Positions 45,779 to 55,250 are shown, counted from the stretch's first letter. The stretch is 57,847 nt of DNA from Pedobacter sp. (GCA_025351765.1 JANXVH010000008.1:1-57847); one strand, 5' to 3'. A program made the numbers and translations. The notes: generated by a model not told the origin, from the letters alone.

Positions 45779-46831
45779 ATGAAAAAAATATTGATAACTG
45801 GTGGTGCTGGTTTTATAGGATCGCACGTAGTAAGGAGATTTGTAACTAATTATCCCGACTACCAAATTGTTAATCTTGATAAACTTACTTATGCCGGAAA
45901 TCTTGCTAACCTTACTGATATAGAGGATATGCCAAATTATTCCTTTGTTAAGGCAGATATCACAGATGCTATTGAGATTAATGAGCTTTTTAAAAAGGAT
46001 AATTTTGATGCCGTGATTCATCTCGCCGCAGAATCTCATGTTGACAGGTCGATAATTGATCCAACAGCTTTTGTAATGACGAATGTAATTGGTACTGTAA
46101 ATCTTTTAAATGCTGCCCGCGAATTTTGGAAAGGCGATTATGATAAAAAACGTTTCTATCATGTCTCTACAGATGAGGTTTATGGAGCACTGGGTGAAAC
46201 TGGTATGTTTACTGAGACTACTGCATATGATCCTCATAGTCCATATTCAGCATCAAAGGCATCTTCAGATCATTTTGTAAGGGCTTACCATGATACATAT
46301 GGCATCGATGTTGTAATTTCTAATTGTTCTAATAATTACGGGTCTCATCATTTTCCAGAAAAGTTGATACCCTTAGCAATAAATAATATAAAAAATAATC
46401 AATCAGTTCCTGTATATGGGAAAGGTGAAAATATTCGCGATTGGTTATGGGTAGAGGATCATGCGAGAGCGATTGATGTGGTTTTTCATAATGCAAAAAC
46501 AGGCGAAACCTATAATATAGGGGGACATAATGAATGGAAAAACATAGATCTTATTCATCTCCTTTGTAAAATAATGGACCGGAAACTAGGAAGACCAGAA
46601 GGTGAATCTGCTAAGCTGATTAAATTTGTTACTGATAGGGCTGGGCATGATATTCGGTATGCGATAGATTCCACTAAATTGCAGAATGAGTTAAATTGGG
46701 TGCCAAGCCTTCAATTTGAAGAAGGGTTAACAAAAACGGTAGAATGGTATCTTGAAAATGAAGAATGGTTAACTAATGTTACCTCTGGAAACTATCAGGC
46801 TTATTACAATCATCAATATTCAGCAAGATAA
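45779..46831 (+). CDS. rfbB: dTDP-glucose 4,6-dehydratase
   Basis: A 350-residue extended SDR that makes dTDP-4-keto-6-deoxyglucose, the precursor of rhamnose and other deoxysugars. It shows TGGAGFIGSHVVRRF, LDKLTYAGNLANL, AAESHVDRSI, STDEVYGALG, catalytic YSASKASSDHF, NCSNNYGSHHFPEKLIPL, and GKGENIRDWLWVEDHARAI, all diagnostic. rfbA, C and D are not in the window. It converges on the ABC permease gene with 18 bases between them and no visible terminator. Confidence 0.96.
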   Translation: MKKILITGGAGFIGSHVVRRFVTNYPDYQIVNLDKLTYAGNLANLTDIEDMPNYSFVKADITDAIEINELFKKDNFDAVIHLAAESHVDRSIIDPTAFVMTNVIGTVNLLNAAREFWKGDYDKKRFYHVSTDEVYGALGETGMFTETTAYDPHSPYSASKASSDHFVRAYHDTYGIDVVISNCSNNYGSHHFPEKLIPLAINNIKNNQSVPVYGKGENIRDWLWVEDHARAIDVVFHNAKTGETYNIGGHNEWKNIDLIHLLCKIMDRKLGRPEGESAKLIKFVTDRAGHDIRYAIDSTKLQNELNWVPSLQFEEGLTKTVEWYLENEEWLTNVTSGNYQAYYNHQYSAR

Positions 46832-46849
46832 GAATCAATAACTTTCTTA

Positions 46850-48082
46850 CTACTCATACCTTAAAGCTTCAACTGGATCCAGTTTTGAAGCTTTTTTTGC
46901 TGGGTAGTAGCCAGAAGCTATTCCAACAACGACACAAAGAGCGAAACCGCCGGTAATCCACTGCCATGGAATGATGAATGAGCCGCCCATAGCGAATGAA
47001 ATTACATTTCCCAGCGCAATTCCAAGAAATATACCAAAAGCGCCACCCATAAGGCAAATTATAACTGCCTCTATTAAGAATTGTTTCCTGATCACGGCCG
47101 GATTTGCACCTATCGCTTTTCTAATCCCTATTTCCCGAGTTCTTTCCGTAACAGAGACAAGCATAATATTCATTAAACCAATTGAGGCACCTATTAGCGT
47201 AATGCCGCCAATTGCAATCCCGCCCAATACGATATATTTAAGATTCTCAAATAAGGTTTGAGCGATAGCATCACTTTTAATGATCTCAAAGTTGTTAGAT
47301 TCGGCTATTTTTACTTTCCTGATCTTGCGAAATTCACCAGTTGATTCTCCAATCACATTGTCCATCTGAGCATTATTAACAACCATAACGGTTATGGTAT
47401 AAGAAGGATTAGAGTTTGTATTGATCAGTTTGGCTTTTAGCAAAGGCACAAATACCGCCCTATCTCCACTGAAACCCATGCTTTGACCTTTAGACTCCAA
47501 TATACCAATTACTTTTAAGCGGTGATTGCCAACATTTATAATCTTGTCCAGCGGCGATTCTTTTTTAAATAGCTTAGTAGCAATCTCGCTTCCAACAATA
47601 CATAAATTATTGCCACCCTGAACTTCCACCAAACTAAAATTTCTGCCCAAACTGAGATTCAATCCCTGAGCATTCAATCCATTTTCATCAATTCCCATTA
47701 TATTAATATTGGGATTAGTTTTCTCCTGGATGTATTTTGCTGTTGCTCCTCCAGATGCGTTTACACTAATAGCTACAGTGGCAGGGGCATTTAACCTCGC
47801 CTTAAAATTGATGGCATCTTCATATTTGATGGAACGGAATGGTTTAGGTCTTTGACCACCACCACCTACTCTGATTCCAATACCTCTGTTTCTGATGGTA
47901 AAAGAATTAGCACCCATACTGGAAAAAGCTTCCGTCATACTCTTTTTAACAGCATCCAGTGTAGTTAATATTCCTACCAAAGCAGATAAACCAATTGCAA
48001 TAATCAGTGCTGTAAGCATGGTTCTTAACCTGTTACTTTTTATAGATTGGAGTGCAAGTCTGACGTTTTCAGTATAGGTCAT
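46850..48082 (-). CDS. MacB/FtsX-family ABC transporter permease
   Basis: A 410-residue protein: N-terminal membrane helix (RLRTMLTALIIAIGLSALVG), a periplasmic MacB-PCD domain (about 45-250), then three C-terminal helices of the FtsX domain (GGIAIGGITLIGASIGLMNI, with VTERTREIGIRKAIGA, and YYPAKKASKLDPVEALRYE at the end). These permeases pair with a LolD/MacB-like ATPase, not present next to it. The role may be export or lipoprotein release, or signal coupling across the envelope. Confidence 0.9.
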   Translation of the reverse strand: MTYTENVRLALQSIKSNRLRTMLTALIIAIGLSALVGILTTLDAVKKSMTEAFSSMGANSFTIRNRGIGIRVGGGGQRPKPFRSIKYEDAINFKARLNAPATVAISVNASGGATAKYIQEKTNPNINIMGIDENGLNAQGLNLSLGRNFSLVEVQGGNNLCIVGSEIATKLFKKESPLDKIINVGNHRLKVIGILESKGQSMGFSGDRAVFVPLLKAKLINTNSNPSYTITVMVVNNAQMDNVIGESTGEFRKIRKVKIAESNNFEIIKSDAIAQTLFENLKYIVLGGIAIGGITLIGASIGLMNIMLVSVTERTREIGIRKAIGANPAVIRKQFLIEAVIICLMGGAFGIFLGIALGNVISFAMGGSFIIPWQWITGGFALCVVVGIASGYYPAKKASKLDPVEALRYE

Positions 48083-48120
48083 TCGATAGAAATAAAATCT
48101 TATAGGGCGTAAAAGTAAAA

Positions 48121-48146
48121 AGTCCCGTTGTTAAGACAACGAGACT
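48121..48146 (-). terminator. Terminator after the A-type Fe-S carrier gene
   Basis: On the minus strand AGTCTCGTTGT pairs with ACAACGGGACT (one mismatch) around TTAA-type loop bases, followed by a T-rich stretch (TTTTTACTTTT). It lies 25 bases after the stop at 48172. Confidence 0.8.
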
Positions 48147-48171
48147 AGTTATAATGTTACAAAATCGACAA

Positions 48172-48525
48172 TTAAACAGCGAAGCTGGTACCGCAACCGC
48201 ATGTACTCGCCGCGTTAGGGTTACTAAAAGTAAAACCTCTTGAATTCAGACCGTCCTGCCAATCAACTTGCATTCCTAAAAGGTACATTTGATGCGCTTT
48301 ATTCATAAAAACTCTAATGCCTTCAATAAAAAATTCCTGATCGGCCTCCTTCTTTTGGTCAAAACCAAGAACATAAGTCATTCCAGAGCACCCACCTCCA
48401 TCAACACCAACACGCAGGCCCAAATCTTCACCAATCTCCTGCTGATCTTTTAACTTAAAAAGTTCCTTTACCGCACCTTCAGTAAAAGTAACTGGAGCAA
48501 ATGATGTTTCAACTGTGTTACTCAT
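48172..48525 (-). CDS. A-type iron-sulfur cluster carrier (IscA/SufA/ErpA)
   Basis: A 117-residue HesB-like protein. The three conserved cysteines are present: GGGCSGMTYVLGF in the middle and the C-terminal STCGCGTSF. It carries or delivers Fe-S clusters to client enzymes such as IspH. The ATG at 48525 (MSNTVETS) is favoured; another start 12 bases upstream is possible. No other isc or suf gene is adjacent. Confidence 0.93.
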   Translation of the reverse strand: MSNTVETSFAPVTFTEGAVKELFKLKDQQEIGEDLGLRVGVDGGGCSGMTYVLGFDQKKEADQEFFIEGIRVFMNKAHQMYLLGMQVDWQDGLNSRGFTFSNPNAASTCGCGTSFAV

Positions 48526-48683
48526 GGTATTTATCATTAGAAGTATAAACTTAATTATATTAGTACTAAAGCATCGCAGAAATAGGTATCAACTCTGGTG
48601 TTGAATATTGGTGTAAATATAAATAAAATGTACATTTTTGCTGCGGTTGGCTACTAATTATTACCGTATTTAAACAAAGGCAA

Positions 48684-49213
48684 ATGGAACTTTTAAGCTT
48701 TTTTATCAAGTTGCTGTTGTGGCACTAGCAGGAATGATCATCGTAGGGTTTGCCTATTATCTAATTAAGGATAATTTTCATCAATACTTAAAGTTCAAAA
48801 CCAATTTAAGTTCTAATAAGCATGATGACCAGCTTTCCAGTTTGCGACTTCAAGCCTATGAAAGGCTCATCATTTTTGTTGAGCGTATCAACCCGGCAAA
48901 CCTACTTATCCGGCTTCATCAACCAGGAATCTCTTTAACTACTATGCAGTCAATTGTAATTAACGAAATTAACGTAGAATATCAACATAACATTGCTCAA
49001 CAGCTCTATGTTAGCGCAGCTATATGGAATGTGGTTCGAAAGCTCAAAGAAGATACGCAGACAATGATTGTAAATGCAGCTACTGGGCTTGCGATAGATG
49101 CTTCTGGGTTGGATTTAAGTAAGAAGGTATTGCAGCATCTGATGGGAATAGGTCAAAATCCCTACGATCTTACTTTAGATTTGATAAAAAGCGACATACA
49201 CCAACAATTCTGA
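48684..49213 (+). CDS. DUF7935-like membrane-anchored protein, start unclear
   Basis: A single membrane helix ([16 protein letters not shown]) is followed by a cytosolic domain with [20 protein letters not shown] and [18 protein letters not shown], resembling a Bacteroidota family without known role (DUF7935-like). The clean frame 48719-49213 has only a GTG start. An ATG at 48684 reads [11 protein letters not shown], a natural N-terminus, but is one base out of frame with it; a single missing base near 48712-48718 would join the two. So either GTG is used or the gene is frameshifted. It ends one base before the mutase gene. Confidence 0.65.
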
Positions 49214-49214
49214 G

Positions 49215-50762
49215 ATGGAAGGAAAAAAAATAACAACTACATCCGGAATTGAAATCCGCGAACTATATACTTCAGCGAAGCCAAACACCGAAATGCCGGG
49301 TAAGTTTCCTTTCACAAGGGGTATTCAAAAAGATATGTATCGCGGGCGCCTTTGGACAATGAGGCAATACGCTGGTTTCTCTACTGCTGAAGAATCAAAT
49401 AAGCGCTACCACTATCTTCTTAATCAAGGAACCACTGGTTTATCTGTTGCTTTCGATCTTCCCACACAAATCGGCTACGATTCAGATCATGAAATGTCTG
49501 AGGGGGAAGTAGGCAAGGTTGGCGTTGCTATAGATTCACTAAAAGACATGGAGATCTTATTTGAAGGGATAGCACTTCAGAAGGTTACTACTTCTATGAC
49601 CATTAATGCAACCGCAGGTATTCTGCTTGCTATGTACATTGCGCTGGCAAAAAAGCAAGACGCCGATATACGTCAAATCTCTGGCACCATCCAGAATGAT
49701 ATCTTAAAGGAATACGCAGCAAGAGGTACATATATATATCCGCCGAAGCCATCCATGCGTATTATAACAGATATTTTTGAATATTGCAGCAAGGAGATAC
49801 CCAAGTGGAATACCATCTCAATATCTGGATATCATATAAGAGAGGCAGGAAGCACCGCTGTTCAAGAACTTGCATTTACGCTGGCTAATGGTAAAGCATA
49901 TCTCAATGCCGCAATAGAAAAAGGATTAGACATTAATGTTTTTGCACGCAGACTTTCTTTCTTTTTCAATTGCCATAATGATTTTTTCGAAGAGATAGCA
50001 AAATTCAGGGCAGCAAGAAGGATGTGGGCAAAGATCACCAAAGAACTTGGTGCAACAGATGAACGAGCTCAGATGCTACGTTTCCATACGCAAACCGGGG
50101 GTTCAACATTAACTGCACAGCAACCGTTAAATAATGTAATAAGAGTTACTAATCAGGCAATGGCCGCCGTACTTGGTGGTACCCAATCTCTTCATACTAA
50201 TGGTTATGACGAGGCGCTTTCATTGCCTACAGAAGCTGCAGCTAAGATTGCTCTGCGTACCCAGCAAGTTATCGCTTTCGAAAGTGGAGTAACCGGTACC
50301 GTAGACCCGCTTGCGGGGTCTTTTTTTGTTGAAAATCTTACCGATGAAATTGAAGCCGCCGCACAACTCTACATCGATAAAATTGACATAATGGGAGGAT
50401 CGGTAAATGCGATAGAAAACGGCTATATCCAGAACGAAATTGCTGCAGCTGCTTATCAATATCAAGTGGATATTGAAGATGGCAGTAAAGTAATAGTCGG
50501 CGTAAACATGTTTACACAATCGGTAGAAGAAACCATAGAGCCGTTTAATATAAACGATTCAATAAGGATAGTTCAGTCTGAGAAAATAGTGCTTTTAAAG
50601 CAGCAGAGAGACAATTTAGTAGTTGACGCTGCTTTGCATGCCCTTAAAGAGGCCGCAGAAGGAACCTCAAATCTGATGCCTTATATCTTAACTGCAGTAG
50701 AGGCATATGCCACCCTTGGCGAAATAGCGGATGTGCTGCGTAGTGTTTTCGGTGAATATTAA
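49215..50762 (+). CDS. Methylmalonyl-CoA mutase-type large subunit, catalytic domain only
   Basis: A 515-residue acyl-CoA mutase TIM-barrel domain: [20 protein letters not shown] near 27-46, [55 protein letters not shown] and [20 protein letters not shown]. The C-terminal B12-binding domain is missing, as in Bacteroidota where a small subunit is encoded apart. It interconverts methylmalonyl-CoA and succinyl-CoA and would follow the carboxyltransferase at 14568 in propionate metabolism. Related isobutyryl-CoA-type mutases cannot be excluded. Confidence 0.88.
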   Translation: MEGKKITTTSGIEIRELYTSAKPNTEMPGKFPFTRGIQKDMYRGRLWTMRQYAGFSTAEESNKRYHYLLNQGTTGLSVAFDLPTQIGYDSDHEMSEGEVGKVGVAIDSLKDMEILFEGIALQKVTTSMTINATAGILLAMYIALAKKQDADIRQISGTIQNDILKEYAARGTYIYPPKPSMRIITDIFEYCSKEIPKWNTISISGYHIREAGSTAVQELAFTLANGKAYLNAAIEKGLDINVFARRLSFFFNCHNDFFEEIAKFRAARRMWAKITKELGATDERAQMLRFHTQTGGSTLTAQQPLNNVIRVTNQAMAAVLGGTQSLHTNGYDEALSLPTEAAAKIALRTQQVIAFESGVTGTVDPLAGSFFVENLTDEIEAAAQLYIDKIDIMGGSVNAIENGYIQNEIAAAAYQYQVDIEDGSKVIVGVNMFTQSVEETIEPFNINDSIRIVQSEKIVLLKQQRDNLVVDAALHALKEAAEGTSNLMPYILTAVEAYATLGEIADVLRSVFGEY

Positions 50763-50956
50763 AACATGTGTTAAAAAATAGTTATCAACACAAAAAATTC
50801 AGGTTAAGTAGGGTATGCTATTGTTGGCTAAGGACTTACCAAATAAATGAAAATTAAGTTTTTTTTGTTGATAATTTTTTGAATATTCGATCTCTCGAAA
50901 CAGCTATTTATTAACGCTCGTATCGTAACTGTAAACCAACAAATTATAGAATTACT
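50763..50956. other. Candidate replication origin or dnaA control region
   Basis: The 194-base gap before dnaA contains TTATCAACA at 50782-50790 and its complement TGTTGATAA at 50866-50874, each one base from the DnaA box TTATCCACA. The second lies in a long AT-rich tract (50851-50885), suitable for unwinding. The boxes could mark oriC or only dnaA autoregulation. Confidence 0.45.
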
Positions 50957-52387
50957 ATGGAAAAAACTTGTACCGAAGTATGGAAAAACTGTCTCCAAAT
51001 CATAAAAGATAACATTCCGACTCAGAGTTTCAAAACCTGGTTCGAACCGATATCAGCATTGAAACTGGATGGCAAAGTTTTAACCATACAGGTTCCCAGT
51101 TTATTCTTCTATGAATGGTTGGAAGAACATTATGTGGGACTGTTACGCAAAACAGTTAAAAAACAATTGGGCGATGAAGGAAGATTAGAATATAACATTG
51201 TAGTTGATAAGTCAAGTAATACAGGTTCTCCATATACTACTAATATGCCTAGTAATGGGAATGGGGCAGAAGCAAAGATACAGTCTATGCCGATCCCTGT
51301 ATCCATTAATAAGGACATTAAAAATCCTTTCATCATACCTGGACTGAAAAAGCTTAATGTAGATCCTCAGTTAAATTCAAATTACACTTTTGATAATTAT
51401 ATTGAAGGAGATTGCAATCGGCTAGCTAGATCTGCAGGATATGCTGTAGCAGCAAAACCCGGAGGAACGTCATTCAATCCATTAATGATATACGGAGGTG
51501 TAGGATTAGGTAAAACCCATCTTGCACAAGCAATAGGTAATGAGATAAAACGCAACATGCCGGATAAGCTTGTTATCTATGTGTCTTGCGAAAAGTTTTG
51601 CCAACAGTTTGTAGATTCGTTAAAGAATAACACCATTAATGATTTTGTTAATTTTTACCAGGCGATGGATGTAATCATCATGGATGATGTGCATAATTTT
51701 GCTGGTAAAGAGAAAACACAGGATATATTCTTTCACATCTTTAATCACCTTCATCAATCTGGTAAACAGGTAATCCTTTCGTCTGATAAAGCACCAAAGG
51801 ATTTGGCCGGATTGGAAGAACGCTTATTAAGTAGGTTTAAATGGGGGCTTTCTGCAGATCTTCAGATTCCTGATCTCGAAACAAGAATAGCTATCTTACG
51901 GAAAAAGATGTATGCTGATGGTATTGAGCTTCCTGCTGAGGTTGTTGAGTATGTGGCTCATAATATTGATAATAATGTTCGGGAACTTGAAGGAGCGATG
52001 GTTTCGTTGCTTGCACAGTCCACTCTAAATAAAAAGGATATCGATTTGGCACTGGCCAAACAAATGCTGAAGAACTTCATAAAGAATACTTCCAAAGAGA
52101 TTTCAATGGAATACATTCAAAAATTGGTTTGTGAGTATTTTGAGGTTCCCATTGACATGGTAAAATCACAAACACGTAAACGTGAAATTGTTCAGGCCCG
52201 TCAAATATCTATGTACCTTTCAAAAAGCCATACTAAATCTTCTTTAAAAACAATTGGCGCATTTTTCGGCGGTCGTGATCACTCTACTGTAATTTATGCC
52301 TGCCAAACTGTTGAAGATTTAATAGACACAGATAAGAAATTTAAAGGCTACGTTCATGATATTCAAAAGAAACTGAAAATGAGCTAA
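50957..52387 (+). CDS. dnaA: Chromosomal replication initiator DnaA
   Basis: A 476-residue initiator. Domain I spans about 1-90, a poorly conserved linker follows, then the AAA+ domain with Walker A GGVGLGKT (180-187) and Walker B VIIMDDVHNF (D243, D244), and LSSDKAPKDLAGLEERLLSR (sensor I and arginine-finger region). The DNA-binding domain IV has ARQISMYLSKSHTKSSLKTI and GGRDHSTVIYACQ. It binds DnaA boxes and opens the origin. A strong terminator follows. Confidence 0.98.
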   Translation: MEKTCTEVWKNCLQIIKDNIPTQSFKTWFEPISALKLDGKVLTIQVPSLFFYEWLEEHYVGLLRKTVKKQLGDEGRLEYNIVVDKSSNTGSPYTTNMPSNGNGAEAKIQSMPIPVSINKDIKNPFIIPGLKKLNVDPQLNSNYTFDNYIEGDCNRLARSAGYAVAAKPGGTSFNPLMIYGGVGLGKTHLAQAIGNEIKRNMPDKLVIYVSCEKFCQQFVDSLKNNTINDFVNFYQAMDVIIMDDVHNFAGKEKTQDIFFHIFNHLHQSGKQVILSSDKAPKDLAGLEERLLSRFKWGLSADLQIPDLETRIAILRKKMYADGIELPAEVVEYVAHNIDNNVRELEGAMVSLLAQSTLNKKDIDLALAKQMLKNFIKNTSKEISMEYIQKLVCEYFEVPIDMVKSQTRKREIVQARQISMYLSKSHTKSSLKTIGAFFGGRDHSTVIYACQTVEDLIDTDKKFKGYVHDIQKKLKMS

Positions 52388-52391
52388 GGAT

Positions 52392-52446
52392 ATTCTGTTA
52401 ACAAAAAAAGGCCTTCCATTTGAAGGCCTTTTTTTGTTAACAGAAT
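52392..52446. terminator. Bidirectional terminator between dnaA and Nudix gene
   Basis: A perfect 25-base inverted repeat (52392-52416 and 52422-52446) with a five-base loop. The core AAGGCCTTC/GAAGGCCTT is flanked by A7 and T7, so both converging genes, stopping at 52387 and 52448, are served. Confidence 0.95.
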
Positions 52447-52447
52447 G

Positions 52448-52999
52448 CTATTTTAATTCACCAAGCTTCATTAATCCATAAAATAAGGCATTGGAATGTA
52501 ATGCCTGAGCAATCAAATTGTTTTTTAAAAAGGTTTTGACTTCCTCAATACTATATTCCTCTACTTCCAAAATCTCATGTTCATCAAGATGTTGCTCATG
52601 CGTTTTAATCCCGCCTTTTAGCAAATAGGTATAAGTGACGTTTGTAGAGGTAGCTGGATTTGGATAGCTAGTACATATCAATTCAACGTTATCAAATGAA
52701 TAACCTGTTTCTTCAAGCAATTCCCGTTTGATGGCATCCGCCGGTAATTCGTTGCCATCTATTACTCCTCCGGGGATCTCTAACGAAATAATGTCTCCAC
52801 CATGTCTATATTGAGATACCATAATAACTTTGTTTTCGGCTGTAAGGGCAACCGCATTAACCCAATTTGGGTATTCTAAAACGTAATAATCATCTTTAAT
52901 TAGGCCATTCTGTAGATCGCATACATCCACCCGAAGCGTAGCCCATTTTTCTCTCACTAAATATTTTGAGGAAAGTGTTTTCCATTTAAGTATACTCAT
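52448..52999 (-). CDS. Nudix hydrolase
   Basis: A 183-residue protein with a complete Nudix box from G78 to G99 (G-x5-E84-x7-R92-E93-L-x-E96-E97-x-G99). The preceding YRHGGDIISLEIPGG resembles ADP-ribose pyrophosphatases, so an NDP-sugar or ADP-ribose substrate is likely. Its stop is one base after the shared terminator. The LemA/TPM genes are upstream on the same strand, 20 bases away. Confidence 0.92.
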   Translation of the reverse strand: MSILKWKTLSSKYLVREKWATLRVDVCDLQNGLIKDDYYVLEYPNWVNAVALTAENKVIMVSQYRHGGDIISLEIPGGVIDGNELPADAIKRELLEETGYSFDNVELICTSYPNPATSTNVTYTYLLKGGIKTHEQHLDEHEILEVEEYSIEEVKTFLKNNLIAQALHSNALFYGLMKLGELK

Positions 53000-53019
53000 G
53001 TTTATTTAAAATAAGAAGG

Positions 53020-53799
53020 CTACCAACTGCCACTGCTTCCGCCACCGCCAAAACTTCCACCGCCAAAACCTCCGAATCCTCCTCCGCCACTGCTACTTCC
53101 GCCACCCCAGCCTCCGCCAGAATTTCTTCCACCACCACCTCCTAAAAGCATACTCCAGAAAAGTGCATTTGCCACGCCGCGTCCACCAATAACTTGTCCG
53201 CCATTACTACCACCGCCACCTCTTTTGATTGCGATAACAATAACAACTATAATGATAATCAGTATAATCATTGATGGAATTCCACCTTCTTTTTTGCCTT
53301 TGGCTTTTGGTGAGTCATTTTTATACTCACCACGAGTATATTTTATGATTGCATCTGTACCCTGATCTAAGCCCTGATAATAATCTCCGCTCTTAAAATT
53401 CGGTTTAATCTCATCTTCAATGATTCGTTTGGCATACACATCTGGTAGTACACCCTCAACTCCATAGCCTGTTTGTATAGAAATTTTCCTATCGCCCAGC
53501 GCTACAACGATCATGATACCGTTATTTTTGCCAGATCGCCCAACTCCCCATTGTCTACCCAATTGAAGCGTATAATCATTTATATCATAAGTTCCTACCG
53601 ATTTCACAATTGCTATTGCAATCTGCGTAGAACTGGAATCATCAAAAGCAACCAACTTTTGTTCTAGCTGGGAAACTTGAGATGCAGATAAGGTATTGGT
53701 GTAATCATTTACCAGTTTGCCAGGTTTAGCGGGAAAATCCTGGCCGAAAGCAGTATAACTAACAATCAGTAACAGCAATGCTATGAGTGATCTTTTCAT
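53020..53799 (-). CDS. TPM domain protein with glycine-rich tail (YgcG-like)
   Basis: A 259-residue exported protein: signal peptide (SLIALLLLIVSYTAFGQ), TPM domain about 28-150 (GKLVNDYTNTLSASQVSQLE, QTGYGVEGVLPDVYAKRIIE), one membrane helix (MIILIIIIVVIVIAI), then a tail that is almost only glycine and serine. The domain faces the periplasm. It starts two bases after the second TPM gene and forms with it and lemA a conserved trio of uncertain role in envelope stress or remodelling. Confidence 0.88.
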   Translation of the reverse strand: MKRSLIALLLLIVSYTAFGQDFPAKPGKLVNDYTNTLSASQVSQLEQKLVAFDDSSSTQIAIAIVKSVGTYDINDYTLQLGRQWGVGRSGKNNGIMIVVALGDRKISIQTGYGVEGVLPDVYAKRIIEDEIKPNFKSGDYYQGLDQGTDAIIKYTRGEYKNDSPKAKGKKEGGIPSMIILIIIIVVIVIAIKRGGGGSNGGQVIGGRGVANALFWSMLLGGGGGRNSGGGWGGGSSSGGGGFGGFGGGSFGGGGSSGSW

Positions 53800-53801
53800 T
53801 G

Positions 53802-54245
53802 CTATTGATTATTGGATTGATCCATAAATACAATCTCGTTAGGCAGCTCATTAATGTCGCCGCTTTCAAAAGGATAAAATGTTGCCAGTTTTTCACCTGC
53901 AAGCATTATTCCCGCAATAATTCCTTGAGCCAGGTTTCCAGATGCAAAATGTGCCTGCATAGCAACTTTTGTAGTTTCCCAAAAATCTTCAGGCACTACC
54001 TTGTTAATTCCGCGATCCCCTATAATAGCAAATTTGCGATCTTCATGAGCAAGGTAGATCAGTACTCCGTTGTGCCGGGATGTTTTATCCATACCTAACT
54101 TTGCAAAATAAGATGTAGCCCTTTCAAAAGCATCCCCGGGGCAGTTTTTGTCAACGGCTATCCGAATCTCTCCGGAAGTAGCTTTTTCTGCTGTTGCAAT
54201 TGCGCTCGAAATTTGCTCTTGTTGTTCGTTTGTGAATATGCCCAT
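53802..54245 (-). CDS. Short TPM domain protein
   Basis: A 147-residue protein with a TPM domain (ISSAIATAEKATSGEIRIAV, GVLIYLAHEDRKFAIIGDRG, VPEDFWETTKVAMQAHFASG) and no signal peptide or membrane helix, so it appears cytosolic, unlike its downstream paralogue. It lies five bases from lemA and two from the YgcG-like gene, so all three form one operon. Confidence 0.87.
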   Translation of the reverse strand: MGIFTNEQQEQISSAIATAEKATSGEIRIAVDKNCPGDAFERATSYFAKLGMDKTSRHNGVLIYLAHEDRKFAIIGDRGINKVVPEDFWETTKVAMQAHFASGNLAQGIIAGIMLAGEKLATFYPFESGDINELPNEIVFMDQSNNQ

Positions 54246-54250
54246 AATAG

Positions 54251-54832
54251 TTAAAATTCTACCTTTGGTGCACTTTTAGCTCCCGCATCTGCTTTGAAGG
54301 AAGCTTTTTTGCTAAAACCGAATAAACCTGCAGTTAAGTTATTAGGGAATGATCTAACCTTTGTATTATAGATTTGTACAGATTCATTAAAATCTTTACG
54401 GGCAACGCTGATTCTGTTCTCCGTGCCTTCCAGCTGACCTGAAAGATCTGCAAACTGCTGAGTAGCCTTTAACTCAGGATAGTTTTCGGTTAAAACCATT
54501 AAACGGCTCAGTGTTTGACTTAACTGGCCTTGCGCTGCCTGATATTTTTGTATATTTTCTTCTGTAAGTTTATCTGGATCTATTTTGATCTGACTAGCTT
54601 TAGAACGAGCTTCAATTACTTGTGTTAAAGTCGTCTGTTCAAATTTTGCAGCTCCCTTAACGGTGCTCACAAGATTTGGGATAAGATCCGAGCGTCGCTG
54701 ATATTGAGTTTCTACCTGTCCCCATTTTGCTTGCACATCTTCATCAAGCTTAACAAGGCCATTGTAACCACAGCCACTTACTGCTACCAGTAATACTAAC
54801 ATTCCTACTACTACTAAAACTGCTTTTTTCAT
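54251..54832 (-). CDS. lemA: LemA family protein, probable lipoprotein
   Basis: A 193-residue protein starting with a hydrophobic segment that ends in a lipobox-like VAVSGCG (Cys near 21), then the LemA helical core (GLVKLDEDVQAKWGQVETQY, QRRSDLIPNLVSTVKG, LMVLTENYPELKATQQF, FNESVQIYNTKVRSFPNNL). LemA proteins commonly accompany TPM proteins. It is the first gene of the trio. Molecular function is not established. Confidence 0.93.
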   Translation of the reverse strand: MKKAVLVVVGMLVLLVAVSGCGYNGLVKLDEDVQAKWGQVETQYQRRSDLIPNLVSTVKGAAKFEQTTLTQVIEARSKASQIKIDPDKLTEENIQKYQAAQGQLSQTLSRLMVLTENYPELKATQQFADLSGQLEGTENRISVARKDFNESVQIYNTKVRSFPNNLTAGLFGFSKKASFKADAGAKSAPKVEF

Positions 54833-55079
54833 ATTTCTTTTCTTAAGGTGATTAGGCTTGGTGAGCCTTTTCTTTTAAATCAATTGTTAATTTAGCTATT
54901 AGAACTCAAATTTCATTCCTTTGTTACAAAGAAGCTAGAAAATCTGCCATTAATTATAAAACGTCTCGTTACGAATTATGTGGGAAACAATTGTGGACTT
55001 TTTGGCAGACATTTATTTTTTTGAAATGTGATAAATTGAAGTTTGTTTTATATGGCTAGCACACAAAAAAGTTAAGTTT

Positions 55080-55250
55080 CTCGGTCTTTTAGGCCTTCTA
55101 GGGGTATGTTCTGGGTGAATACACCCAGAACATACCCATCAGACACCCAGAAGACACCCATCAAACACCGATTTTTATGCATCTCATATCGAAGCCATAT
55201 CGAAAGTGTCCTATACTGTCCTATATCCGAAGTGTTTTAAAAAATTCATT
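55080..55250. repeat. Hairpin-bearing intergenic repeat cluster
   Basis: GGGTATGTTCTGGGTG (55102-55117) and its exact complement (55122-55137) form a 16-base stem with an AATA loop. Degenerate copies of ACACCCAGAA / ACACCCATCA follow to about 55168. Then ATATCGAAG and ATATCGAAAG repeat at 55186-55206 and GTCCTATACT/GTCCTATATC repeat at 55208-55228. The element resembles the cluster at 32372-32560 in style (short tandem decamers plus inverted arms, shared TCCTATAT) though not in full sequence. Confidence 0.65.

Noticed and set aside
54852..54880. Small AGGCT/AGCCT hairpin followed by T-rich sequence
   Set aside because: No plus-strand gene ends before it, and it lies just upstream of the minus-strand lemA start, so a terminator role has no support.
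55102..55137. Rho-independent terminator
   Set aside because: The hairpin is strong but has no T-run on either side and no gene ends nearby; lemA starts, rather than ends, on that side.
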